From contig JAEZUI010000018.1 in NCBI GenBank assembly GCA_023421115.1, forward strand, positions 23,956-87,955: DNA of 64,000 bases, read 5' to 3'. Of the stretch, positions 34,729 to 43,313 are shown one piece after another. The DNA comes from Bacillota bacterium. Lineage in GTDB: Bacteria > Bacillota > Clostridia > Acetivibrionales > Acetivibrionaceae. The position numbers were made by a program, and so were the translations under genes. Every line of letters starts with the position of its first letter. Position 1 is the first letter of the stretch. A model generated the notes under the pieces. It was not told the DNA's origin. It was given only the letters and a program-made list of their open reading frames with translations, and did not search any database.

Positions 34729-37700
34729 CTACTCAATTACAACTGTTACGGTTACTTCCTCAGCAGGCATTGTAAAGGTATATTCCGCTCCTTCCGCTAT
34801 TGGCGTTGTTTCTACTTCTCCACTTTCAACACCTGTAACGGTAATTGATTTAAATTCCTTACCTTCTTCAATATTAAGAATATATACTGTGATAATCTCA
34901 CCTTCTGCTGCCTCGATATTTGGAGTCGTTCCCACTGATGCTGCCCCACCTACAACATCTGCTACTATTATATCATATCTTTCTACGCTGTAAGGTATTT
35001 GAACACCCTCAAAAATCATCATATGCCCTTCTTGTTCAGACGTAATTCTCCAGAAATCCGAATTGTTCGAAAGATAAAATGGACCTTTGGCAGGGTCTAA
35101 ATTAGCCGAAATATTATATATAGCAGCATTTGCACCCTGAGTCACACTATTTATTGTTACAGAATCTCCATTGTAATCAATTAGTGACAATTCACTTACT
35201 GTTAATCCAGGAACTGTTTTGTATAGGTTTAAGGTAAACCCTGTGCTTGTAGCATTACTAATACAAGCATTATTCTGCTCTAATACTCCCCAGCTTGACA
35301 TAACTTGGATAAAACCACTGATGTTCTCATTATCACCTGTAGCTCTAACCAGCAGATTATATCCAACATCATCTCCAGTAGTAATATAAGTCAGATCGGT
35401 TGCCCCCTCAATAGATGTCATTTCATAGGATACTGGATTAACTCTATACCATTGATAAGTCATATACACATCTTCAGACACGGTATTTGGTTCAGGATAA
35501 TTTTGCTTTACCGCCGTAAAGCTTGCTTTTAGACCCCTGCCAACCCAAGGAGCTATTACTCCGGATACAAACATACTCTGATCCAAAAAATATCCTGTGA
35601 ACTCTGTCTTAATTGTAGGAATATCTGCTGTCACTTCGTTGGATGTGTAGTTAGCTTTATCCCCTCCTACAACAACTAATCTATATATAGTTGTTTGAGC
35701 AGGATTGCTAACAATAACGTTATCTTGTGTTGCATTAATAGTTACCTCAGGGTAATCTAACCAAGTACTTCCCGAATTTTCTGAGTATTGAAGCTTATAT
35801 CCTGTTGCTCCAATTTCCTCCGCAGGTATAAATTTCATTTCAACATAGTGGTTGTAAAGTGGACTTCCATTAAAAATAATTGAATAATAATCATGATTTT
35901 TTTCAATATAAAGTCCACCAATTTTATTTGCTTCAGCTGCAAATGGAGTAAATGCAATTTCTCCACCTTCTCCAGGAACAAAGTCCAAATCTTCTGTTGA
36001 ACCCTGTCCACTTATTGCAATCGTTATACTACCTGCTATAAGCGATCCATCTTGAGCTGTTGCCACTACCTTTACTTCGCCATCTTTTAATGCTGTCAGC
36101 AACCCCATCTCACTTATTGTTGCCTTATCTGTTGAAGTATCATCAATATTTGTTACTGTCCATGTTACTGATTTGTTGCTTGCATTACTAGGTTGCACAT
36201 CAACTTCCATCTGTAGTGTGCCCCCATCTGTGGTTATTGCTGTTTCTTTACTTGTCACATTAATATCACTAACATTTATTGTGTCCCTCTCGTCTTCAAT
36301 CTGAAATTGTATTACCGAACTCCCAAATCCTTGTGAAAATACAGATCCATTAGCGGCAATCAATAATGTCCCTTTTCCTGTTATAGTTCCATGAAAGGTC
36401 ACACGAATTTCTTTTGCTACTCCTGCACTCTCTTCCATTGTGATAGTTACATTATTTACACCTATAGTATCAAGAGGTTGTGGAGGTCCTTCTTCCCCAA
36501 TTACGGTCATCTGCCAATTTCCCATGTTTGTAGCAGCTGCAGTAAAAGTATCTAAAGTCATACTAAGGGTTATACTTGGATCTTTATCTCCTATAGCTAT
36601 TGACCCGTCACTTATCGCCAAGTCCGGTCCTACGATTATTGGGATTGTTCTATTGACAGCACTGTTGGAAACTGAAGTTGCTGTTATAAATGTGCTTCCT
36701 AAGCCAACACCTGTTACCATACCGGTATCATCAACCGTTGCTATTTCGGCATTATTAGTTGACCAGATAATTCCCTTATTGTTAGCGTTTTCAGGTTCTA
36801 CTGTCGCTAATATCTGTCTTGTTTCTCCAACTGCTGCATCTAATGCTTCTGGTTCTATACTGATACCACTTACCGAAACCATCTCAAAACTTTTAGCTGA
36901 TGATATATATCCTGATTTAGAAAATCTTAATGTGTAGGTTCCTGACACCAAATTTTCATATGGAATAACTATATATATATCGTTATCTATTTCCACTTCT
37001 TCCAAAGTCACTTCATCACTATCTATTGAAAGTGTAAAATCCCTTACAGTGAGATTAGTAATTAATTTACCATCATCCTCATTGTACACTGTCACATATA
37101 CTGCATCCTCAAATGCAGAAATAACATCAAGTGAAGTATTTATTCTAGGAGTTGTTGCAGAACCTCCACTGCTACTACTCCCTCCACCACCTCCACTTGA
37201 AGAACCACTACTTGTAGGTGTTGGAGTAACTTCTGCAACTGTCGTTGGTACTGAAGTCGGGTCTATACCAACTTGTACTTTTATATCATTTGCTACTATA
37301 ACTTTAACCGGTTCAATTTCAAATTTTACTCCGCTAATTTTTACATCTGCAACTTCAACTTTACCTTTACCTAGTACTTCAATAACTGCTTCAGTAACTA
37401 AGGACGTTATTGTTGCACCTTGTTTTACATCTACAATTGTTCCTGTTGATGCCTTGTCTATTGTTACCTTTGCAATTGTTCCACCTGAAAGCTCTACTTT
37501 AACTTTTACTTTTATTTCAATACTTTCTATTTTTCCTGTCAATACTTTTATTTCTGTATCTTTCGCTCCTTCGTTTGCTTGCAGCTTAGCAATATTTCCT
37601 TTTGTAACTTCTATTTTTGACTCAGACAATATATCTACATTATTAAAGTCTCCATCAAATTGTACAATAGCATCTGATTTATCTTTCTTAACTTCAACAT

Positions 37701-38721
37701 CTTCAAACCCAGCATCGCTCAAATCCTTTTCTTCAAGTTTACCACCTGAACGAAGCTGCATTTTACCTACTTTTGTTTTTCCACTAGCTTCAAGCCTGAC
37801 TTTACCATCTTTCTTCTGAACAACAGTCGCTCCTAATGTTGAGTTCTTAATTATGATACTTTCCATTCCACCGCCACATACTAAAGTTTTGCCACTTACT
37901 GTTACATTATCTAAAACTACGGTTCCATCTCCTATTCCCTCTGTCAAATATAAATTACCTTTGATATTAAGGTTTTTTAAATTAACACTATCACTGCTAA
38001 CACTTACATTTCCTTCAACAGTTGTATCGCCATATGTACCTGGTTTATTGTAGATACTTCCTGTCACATTGTTCAATGCTACTGTTGCTTCTGCTCTTGT
38101 TATCGAATTTCCTGTTTTGAAAGTCTGATCGGTATAGCCTTTCATATATCCATTATCTAAAACTGCTCCTATTGCACCTTTACTCCATTCCTGTATATCC
38201 TTATTATCTTTTAATTTACTTATTTCTGCTGAGTTTTCAGCCATATCAAGTCTCATAATGTTTGATATAACCATTGCAACTTCTTGACGGCTAATCTCAT
38301 TATTTGGTTTTATGGTTCCATCTGCATATCCTTTTACATATCCAGCTTCAATAGCCTTTGCTATTTCTCCATAGTACCAGTCACTACTCTTTATATCTGT
38401 AAAAGATAGCGCTGCTTTATCCTTATATCCGAATACATTATTTACAAGAGTTATAAACTCTGCTCTAGTTATAGTATTGTTTGGTTTAAATGTATTGTCA
38501 CTATAACCTTTTATAAATCCCTTTTCATTCCAATCTTTTATCTGTTTTTCTGCCCAATGCCCACCTATATCTTTTGCAACTACTGTACTGATGCTTTGAG
38601 CTGCTGTCATATTAACGTGTTGAGCGTTAACTGATAAAATTAATACATCACTTATAAAAAGTGCTATAAACATCAATACGCTCAATAGTATACACAACTG
38701 TTTTCGTGTTTCAATATTCAT
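34729..38721 (-). CDS. Large SLH-domain surface protein with Big2 and repeat domains
   Basis: A 1330-residue secreted protein anchored to the cell wall by three SLH domains. The order is: signal peptide 1-33 (MNIETRKQLCILLSVLM...VNAQ), SLH repeats at about 45-230 (DIGGHWAEKQI, DIKSSDWYYGEI, DIQEWSKGAIG with KGY.D.T), a beta-helix-like stretch with valine-rich repeats to about 500, and a Ser/Gly linker near 520-545. Big2 Ig-like domains follow (VSGISIEPEALDAAVGET, INVSDINVTSKETAI), and the tail ends EYTFTMPAEEVTVTVVI in the bacterial-repeat style. The start was set by GGGGA 9 bases upstream; 42 codons further up are rejected. Its cargo or ligand is unknown. Confidence 0.9.
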   Translation of the reverse strand: MNIETRKQLCILLSVLMFIALFISDVLILSVNAQHVNMTAAQSISTVVAKDIGGHWAEKQIKDWNEKGFIKGYSDNTFKPNNTITRAEFITLVNNVFGYKDKAALSFTDIKSSDWYYGEIAKAIEAGYVKGYADGTIKPNNEISRQEVAMVISNIMRLDMAENSAEISKLKDNKDIQEWSKGAIGAVLDNGYMKGYTDQTFKTGNSITRAEATVALNNVTGSIYNKPGTYGDTTVEGNVSVSSDSVNLKNLNIKGNLYLTEGIGDGTVVLDNVTVSGKTLVCGGGMESIIIKNSTLGATVVQKKDGKVRLEASGKTKVGKMQLRSGGKLEEKDLSDAGFEDVEVKKDKSDAIVQFDGDFNNVDILSESKIEVTKGNIAKLQANEGAKDTEIKVLTGKIESIEIKVKVKVELSGGTIAKVTIDKASTGTIVDVKQGATITSLVTEAVIEVLGKGKVEVADVKISGVKFEIEPVKVIVANDIKVQVGIDPTSVPTTVAEVTPTPTSSGSSSGGGGGSSSSGGSATTPRINTSLDVISAFEDAVYVTVYNEDDGKLITNLTVRDFTLSIDSDEVTLEEVEIDNDIYIVIPYENLVSGTYTLRFSKSGYISSAKSFEMVSVSGISIEPEALDAAVGETRQILATVEPENANNKGIIWSTNNAEIATVDDTGMVTGVGLGSTFITATSVSNSAVNRTIPIIVGPDLAISDGSIAIGDKDPSITLSMTLDTFTAAATNMGNWQMTVIGEEGPPQPLDTIGVNNVTITMEESAGVAKEIRVTFHGTITGKGTLLIAANGSVFSQGFGSSVIQFQIEDERDTINVSDINVTSKETAITTDGGTLQMEVDVQPSNASNKSVTWTVTNIDDTSTDKATISEMGLLTALKDGEVKVVATAQDGSLIAGSITIAISGQGSTEDLDFVPGEGGEIAFTPFAAEANKIGGLYIEKNHDYYSIIFNGSPLYNHYVEMKFIPAEEIGATGYKLQYSENSGSTWLDYPEVTINATQDNVIVSNPAQTTIYRLVVVGGDKANYTSNEVTADIPTIKTEFTGYFLDQSMFVSGVIAPWVGRGLKASFTAVKQNYPEPNTVSEDVYMTYQWYRVNPVSYEMTSIEGATDLTYITTGDDVGYNLLVRATGDNENISGFIQVMSSWGVLEQNNACISNATSTGFTLNLYKTVPGLTVSELSLIDYNGDSVTINSVTQGANAAIYNISANLDPAKGPFYLSNNSDFWRITSEQEGHMMIFEGVQIPYSVERYDIIVADVVGGAASVGTTPNIEAAEGEIITVYILNIEEGKEFKSITVTGVESGEVETTPIAEGAEYTFTMPAEEVTVTVVIE

Positions 38722-39110
38722 CCGTCTTTCCCCTTTCGTTTTTTGATTTATTTTTGTTATGGGATTTTTGCGTAAAACTAAGAAAATGATAATGATGGAA
38801 AAAACCAAAGTAAACGCTCCTTTAGGTGTAACGCCTCCTTTAAGCAATTTTTAATGCCAAAAATAACACAATTTTTACATTATGCGTATTCTTTATCGGC
38901 ACAAATTGTAAAATTCATTAGCTTTTTTCAAAAATAAATCCACATAAAATACACAAATTTTTACATAAACATTCACTATTTTTTTGGTGGTATTTTATAT
39001 TTATTTATTATAAAATGGTGTATTATCTATAGTAAAATAAAAATTCTATGCGTTCCACTAAATTTATGGTGGTATTTGCTTACACAAAATAAAGGATTGG
39101 CGGGATATAT
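38722..39110. other. Divergent regulatory region between SLH protein and GtrA genes
   Basis: The element ACACAA-TTTTTACAT occurs at 38866-38880 and, with one extra A, at 38951-38966; a related ACAAATTGTAAAAT lies at 38901-38914. The repeats lie in the presumed promoter region of the large surface protein. No gene is seen. Confidence 0.45.
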
Positions 39111-39569
39111 TTGTTTAAACTTGCTATAAAATATGCACTATTTGCAGCTATATCAACGGTTGGAAATTTATCAACACAGCAATTGTTTCTGATGCTACTA
39201 GACTCCCTTGAATTAACAAAGGGACTTGATGAGGTAAGTATTTTGGGACTTTTTAATTTTAACTTTCTACTACTAATGACAGCTATTTTTATGGGTACCT
39301 TAATAGGCTTGATAATAAAATATGTTCTCGACAAAAGGTATATATTTAACTACAAAACAAAAAGCACCTCTGAAAACACAGGTAAATTTATTATGTATTC
39401 CTTTATGGGTGTATTTACTACAGCTATATTTTGGGCTTTTGAGCTCATATTTGATAGTGTTTTCGACCCTTACTATGCTAAGTACATTGGTGCTATAATA
39501 GGTCTAACTATTGGATATGTTATAAAGTACAACCTTGACAAACGTTTCGTTTTTAACAGCAAAAAATAG
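39111..39569 (+). CDS. GtrA family membrane protein
   Basis: GtrA-like proteins are four-helix membrane proteins that often help move lipid-linked sugars for surface polysaccharides. Four hydrophobic segments are visible (about 5-25, 48-72, 85-108, 120-140). The family motif KY.LDKR(Y/F).F appears twice (KYVLDKRYIFNYKT and KYNLDKRFVFNSK). The start is TTG with only a weak GGCGGGA site, so it is uncertain. It lies head to head with the SLH gene and ends 5 bp before the convergent MFS gene. Confidence 0.85.
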   Translation: MFKLAIKYALFAAISTVGNLSTQQLFLMLLDSLELTKGLDEVSILGLFNFNFLLLMTAIFMGTLIGLIIKYVLDKRYIFNYKTKSTSENTGKFIMYSFMGVFTTAIFWAFELIFDSVFDPYYAKYIGAIIGLTIGYVIKYNLDKRFVFNSKK

Positions 39570-39574
39570 CGACA

Positions 39575-40780
39575 CTAGCTTCCCGCCGCCACTAATTCTT
39601 TGTTCTTGTAGATGAAAAAGCTTAAAACAACCATTGCCAAACCGGTCACTATGAGCAGCCACTCTATTTTTATGATATCGGCTAGCGGACCAAATACAAG
39701 CATCCCAGCCGGCATCATTATACTTGATATCATTCCTAGTACTCCGAAAACTCTGCCAAGGTAGTCCGGTTCAACCTTTTGTTGTAATAAAACTGTTGCC
39801 GGAGTATTAAAAAACGGTATCGCAACTCCTATTACGCCCATAAAAATCAGATAAATCCAAAATACTGGAGTTATCCCAAGAGCCATAGTAAATAATCCGA
39901 TTACAATAATTGCAGATACCATAGTAAAGACCTTATTTTTAAAGCCTCCCCATGAAAGCATTAAAATGCCACCACAAAGCATTCCCCCTGCAAAGAAAAT
40001 TTCGATTGCTGTCAGTCTCCAAACATCGCTTCCAAAACTTCTCGCAACTTGCAGAGGTGTTAAAAATGCAGACGGAGAAACCAATATATGAAATACAATT
40101 GCAAACAGGAAGAAAGCCCTCACAAAGCCATGGCCTTTTATATATCTAACGCCTTCTTTCAAATCAGTAAAATAACTTATTTTTTCATTTGCAACAGCTT
40201 TTGAATGAAGGGGCACATGCAAAAACAAGCTCAAGGTCAAAACAGCAACAAGTGCAGTTATAACATCAACAAAGAATATTGTCTCAATTGAAGCAATACT
40301 CAAAAGCGCACCGCTAAGTATCGGAGCCAAAATCATCATCATTGACTGAATGCTGCTATTTGTTGCATTTACCTTTGTTAGTTTGTCTTCCGGCACAATT
40401 TGAGGTATGAAAGCTCCGACCGCCGGTGTCTGGATTCCTGTCCCTAAAGATCTTATTGCAGATATCACAAAGAGTAACCACAAAGAATCATATCCAGATA
40501 AAAACAAAATTGCAATAAATAAAGTTGATATTGCTATTAAAGAATCGGACACTATAATAAGAGTTTTACGGTTATAGCGATCCGCCCAGACTCCTGCAAA
40601 GGGAGATATAAAAAAAGTCGGTAAAAAACCACATATAATAGATATTGTCATCATAACCGCCGATTGTGTTTTTAATGTTATGTACCAACTTATCGCATAC
40701 TGAACCAACAGTGAACCAAAAAGAGAAATTGTCTGGCTGGTCAAAAAAAGCACTATTTTTTTCTTCCACATTTCTTTCAT
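39575..40780 (-). CDS. MFS transporter, macrolide-efflux-like (MFS_3)
   Basis: A 401-residue major facilitator with about twelve hydrophobic segments. The DRYNRK motif after the second segment (AGVWADRYNRKTLIIVSD) and the sequence around ISWYITLKTQSAVMM match the MefA-like MFS_3 group, which export drugs or small amphiphiles. GGAGTAATAGG precedes the ATG. Substrate unknown. It lies 513 bp from the prenyltransferase cluster on the opposite strand, so a link to export of a prenylated product is possible but unproven. Confidence 0.88.
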   Translation of the reverse strand: MKEMWKKKIVLFLTSQTISLFGSLLVQYAISWYITLKTQSAVMMTISIICGFLPTFFISPFAGVWADRYNRKTLIIVSDSLIAISTLFIAILFLSGYDSLWLLFVISAIRSLGTGIQTPAVGAFIPQIVPEDKLTKVNATNSSIQSMMMILAPILSGALLSIASIETIFFVDVITALVAVLTLSLFLHVPLHSKAVANEKISYFTDLKEGVRYIKGHGFVRAFFLFAIVFHILVSPSAFLTPLQVARSFGSDVWRLTAIEIFFAGGMLCGGILMLSWGGFKNKVFTMVSAIIVIGLFTMALGITPVFWIYLIFMGVIGVAIPFFNTPATVLLQQKVEPDYLGRVFGVLGMISSIMMPAGMLVFGPLADIIKIEWLLIVTGLAMVVLSFFIYKNKELVAAGS

Positions 40781-41131
40781 CCTATTACTCCAATCACATT
40801 AAAGTCAGCTATTAGTTTACCACATATTATGTATTAATAACACTATATATAAATTATATTTACTAGAATTTTAATAGAACCAATTATCAGTAGCTTCTAT
40901 ATGTACATAATGCAAATCTCAACATAAATCTTTACTTTTGTATTTCAATTATTTCAATAAACATCTAATGATGTTTGAACTTCTATAACATTTCCATATT
41001 TCCAAAATAGTTCTTTAATTATGTAAAACTTTGTGGTACTATAAGTAATATAAAGAAATTTTTTTGTATTAAAGTTATTGTTACAGGTAAGTAGTAAGTT
41101 TTCGGCAGTAGGAATTTTACATATCTATAGA
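40781..41131. other. Intergenic upstream of an orphan terminator
   Basis: AT-rich; no coding frame. A TATAAG at 41040-41045 could be a -10 box, giving a transcript of about 115 bases up to the terminator at 41132-41165. No known riboswitch motif is recognised. Confidence 0.4.
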
Positions 41132-41165
41132 AGCATTTAGCTGTAATTTAGCTAAGTGCTTTTTT
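41132..41165 (+). terminator. Orphan terminator or attenuator upstream of the prenyltransferase cluster
   Basis: AGCATTTAGCT (41132-41142) pairs with AGCTAAGTGCT (41150-41160) with one G-U pair, followed by five T residues. It lies on the strand of the downstream genes, 129 bp before the first start codon, with no plus-strand gene in front of it. Confidence 0.75.
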
Positions 41166-41293
41166 ATATGCTTTTATCTATACTTACTCATAAAAATATA
41201 AAATTGTACTTTACATTTATGTTCAGCATTTAGTGATGTAAATTAAGAAATCAATATTATTTGATTATAAAAAGTTTTTAGGAGGAAATATTT

Positions 41294-41566
41294 ATGAGTA
41301 ACAAAGTCTATCAAGTCGTGTGGCCCCAAAAAATTAAGGAGGATTTTGAACATTTAATTGGTTTTGTCCCCGTAGAACTTCGCCCTATAGCATATAAGGC
41401 TATAGTCGAATCCGCTAATGAAAATGCCCGAACCAGAGGTGCCTCGGAAGTAATTGAGAAAGATATGGTAACTGCATTTTTGCAAAACACTCCCCCATTC
41501 TTTAGAGATAATGTATGTAAAAGTCTTAAAGGAATTGGCGTGGATCTAAGTAAGTATTCTATTTAG
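41294..41566 (+). CDS. Small PCP_red-like helical protein
   Basis: A 90-residue protein resembling the PCP_red domain, the small helical domain at the C-terminus of protochlorophyllide reductase subunit B that also occurs alone. The visible pattern is VWPQKIKEDFEHLIGFVPVELRP, then ESANENARTRGASEVIEKDMVTAF, with the family spacing of Trp, Pro, Arg, Ala and a final hydrophobic pair. GGAGG is 9 bases upstream. The prenyltransferase gene starts 26 bp later behind its own GGGAGG, so co-transcription is likely. What it does is unknown, and the family call is moderate. Confidence 0.6.
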   Translation: MSNKVYQVVWPQKIKEDFEHLIGFVPVELRPIAYKAIVESANENARTRGASEVIEKDMVTAFLQNTPPFFRDNVCKSLKGIGVDLSKYSI

Positions 41567-41592
41567 CAGTAAATGCAGGGAGGGTTTAAGTA

Positions 41593-42489
41593 ATGCAAAA
41601 AAGAGACCTTGTTTTAATGGGCGACGATATTGTTAAATCGGCTCAAATCGCTGAAGTTAGTTATGATAGAAGTATTATAAATACTGTATTAGAAGTATTT
41701 GAAAAACAGTTTTCCAATCCGCAAGCTAGTGTAACTTTTAGGACAACTACAAAAGACGCTGAAAAAAGGGGGTTGAATGTTAGGTACGTTGATGTATGGT
41801 CTCCCCATGACCCATTTTTAATGGCAACCGAGAATGGCTTAATTGCAGAGACCGGACACCCTATCGACGACCTGTATCCGGAAATAAAGGCAAAGTGCCC
41901 TATTATGGGATGTGGCATAGATTTTGGAGCAGCAAAAGGATTTGAAAAAATCTGGCCGTATTTTCCACCACATATGCCCGTGCCTATTGAAAATGTATAT
42001 TCAATCACTTCTTTCCCTGATAGTGTCAAAAACAGTTCCTATTTTTTCTCCAAATTTGGTTTGGATAAAATCACTCTTGCCGGAATTGATTATCCCAAAA
42101 GATCAACAAATATATATTTTATGACAAACAGTATAGGGAAGTTTTCAACCGAACGTGTGACTGAAATGATTAATGAATTAGGCTTTAGAGTCCCATCAAG
42201 CAAATTAATTGCGCTTTGTACTAAAGCGATGCTTTCTTATTGTACATTTACCTGGGACTCCCCAAGAATTGAAAGGCTCTGCTTTACCATTCTTGCACAC
42301 GACCCAAGCGAGGTACCTGTGCACCTCCATCCGGTTCTTGAAAACTATACATTAAGATCACCTGTTTTAGGTGAAAAGCGTAAGTTTATTTATTGTATTA
42401 CACTAGCACATAATGGTGACTATATAAAAATAGAAAATGATTATTCAAGCTCAATGGTCGATATATTAGCAGCCTGGTCACCGAACTAA
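41593..42489 (+). CDS. ABBA-type aromatic prenyltransferase (NphB/CloQ family)
   Basis: ABBA prenyltransferases attach dimethylallyl, geranyl or longer groups to aromatic rings. The 298 residues follow NphB of Streptomyces from end to end: ENGLIAETGHPIDDL, GFEKIWPYFPPHMP, SKFGLDKITLAGIDYPKRSTNIYF, SPRIERLCFTILAHDP and LGEKRKFIYCITL. NphB residues that bind the diphosphate (Asn173, Arg228, Lys284) have equivalents. At the position of the magnesium ligand Asp62 the sequence reads Asn, suggesting a Mg-independent enzyme as in CloQ. This alignment is from memory. It has no signal peptide. The aromatic acceptor is unknown. Confidence 0.85.
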   Translation: MQKRDLVLMGDDIVKSAQIAEVSYDRSIINTVLEVFEKQFSNPQASVTFRTTTKDAEKRGLNVRYVDVWSPHDPFLMATENGLIAETGHPIDDLYPEIKAKCPIMGCGIDFGAAKGFEKIWPYFPPHMPVPIENVYSITSFPDSVKNSSYFFSKFGLDKITLAGIDYPKRSTNIYFMTNSIGKFSTERVTEMINELGFRVPSSKLIALCTKAMLSYCTFTWDSPRIERLCFTILAHDPSEVPVHLHPVLENYTLRSPVLGEKRKFIYCITLAHNGDYIKIENDYSSSMVDILAAWSPN

Positions 42490-42536
42490 TAACTGATCAT
42501 TTGAGAAAATATTGTTCCGATGTTTGCCGCAGCGAA

Positions 42537-42572
42537 ATTTATTAATTTGATTGCAGCTTCTGCTGCAGTATG
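42537..42572. repeat. Dispersed 36-bp repeat (second copy at 19891-19926)
   Basis: Identical to 19891-19926 at 32 of 36 positions. This copy lies between the prenyltransferase stop and the idi start. Its tail GCTGCAGTATG resembles the GCCGCAGTATG inside the tandem repeat at 43237-43288. Confidence 0.6.
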
Positions 42573-42600
42573 TATCTTATTTATATTAGGGGGAATTATT

Positions 42601-43122
42601 ATGGATTATATTTTACTTGTAAATGAAAATGACGAAGAAATTGGTGTAGGCGAAAAGATGGAAGTTCACAAAACCGGGCTGCTTCATAGGGCATTTTCTA
42701 TCTTTGTCTTTAACTCAGAGAATAAATTACTTCTTCACAAAAGAGCACTTTCCAAATATCACTCAGGTGGATTATGGACAAACACATGCTGCAGTCATCA
42801 AAGGGACGGAGAAGATTTATATGAAACAATACATAGAAGACTAAAAGAAGAAATGGGTTTTGACTGCGATCTTCAGGAGGCATTTACACTAAAATATAGA
42901 GCAGAGCTAGATAAAGGACTTATAGAAAACGAAATTGACCATGTTTTCATTGGGGAGTATGACGGTGAAGTCATTATAAACCCTGATGAAGTAGATGAGT
43001 ATGCATGGGTCACTCTTAATGATGTAATCCTAGAAGTAGAAAATTCTCCGGAGAAATTCACTTATTGGTTTAGACTACTGATAGGTATAGTAAATAAATA
43101 TGTTGAAGCTAATGTTACATAA
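42601..43122 (+). CDS. idi: Isopentenyl-diphosphate delta-isomerase, type 1
   Basis: Idi converts IPP to DMAPP. This is the Nudix type: residues run MDYILLVNENDEEIG, HRAFSIFVFN, WTNTCCSHQ (catalytic cysteine), a Nudix-like RRLKEEMGF, and EIDHVFIGEY with the second acidic residue. Length (173) is close to E. coli Idi (182). The start at 42601 has GGGGG 7 bases before it; the open frame upstream lies in repeat DNA. Type 2 Idi is the usual form in Firmicutes, so a type 1 copy beside a prenyltransferase suggests it supplies DMAPP to that enzyme. Confidence 0.92.
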   Translation: MDYILLVNENDEEIGVGEKMEVHKTGLLHRAFSIFVFNSENKLLLHKRALSKYHSGGLWTNTCCSHQRDGEDLYETIHRRLKEEMGFDCDLQEAFTLKYRAELDKGLIENEIDHVFIGEYDGEVIINPDEVDEYAWVTLNDVILEVENSPEKFTYWFRLLIGIVNKYVEANVT

Positions 43123-43168
43123 AAGTTTCCATACTATTCTAAACAGGCTATAGCAATGCTTAGATGAA

Positions 43169-43233
43169 GAATTCAGAATTTAGGATTCAGAACTCTGAAT
43201 AATGGACAAATTAATATTCTGAATCCTGAATTC
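43169..43233. repeat. Imperfect inverted repeat upstream of the tandem repeat
   Basis: GAATTCAG at 43169-43176 pairs with 43226-43233, and GGATTCAGAA at 43183-43192 pairs with 43217-43226, separated by a 24-base loop. The arms are built from repeated ATTCAGAA-like units. No gene is involved. Confidence 0.65.
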
Positions 43234-43236
43234 TTG

Positions 43237-43288
43237 CGACTATGCCGCAGTATGATATAATACGACTATGCCGCAGTATGATATAATA
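43237..43288. repeat. Two exact tandem copies of a 26-bp unit
   Basis: 43237-43262 and 43263-43288 are identical. Each unit ends in TATGATATAATA and so contains a TATAAT-like -10 box. They lie 26 bp before the first codon of the esterase gene. Confidence 0.85.
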
Positions 43289-43313
43289 CTATTAAAATGA
43301 ATGGAAGGTGTAA

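Noticed and set aside
37049..37819. Plus-strand frame of 256 codons opposite the SLH gene
   Set aside because: It is a mirror of a Thr/Ser/Val-rich coding region and has a proline/leucine-rich, low-complexity product with no start signal.
42520..42600. N-terminal extension of idi (MFAAAKFINLIAASAAVC...)
   Set aside because: This stretch matches the dispersed repeat at 19891-19926, and the GGGGG before 42601 supports the shorter start, which fits the family.
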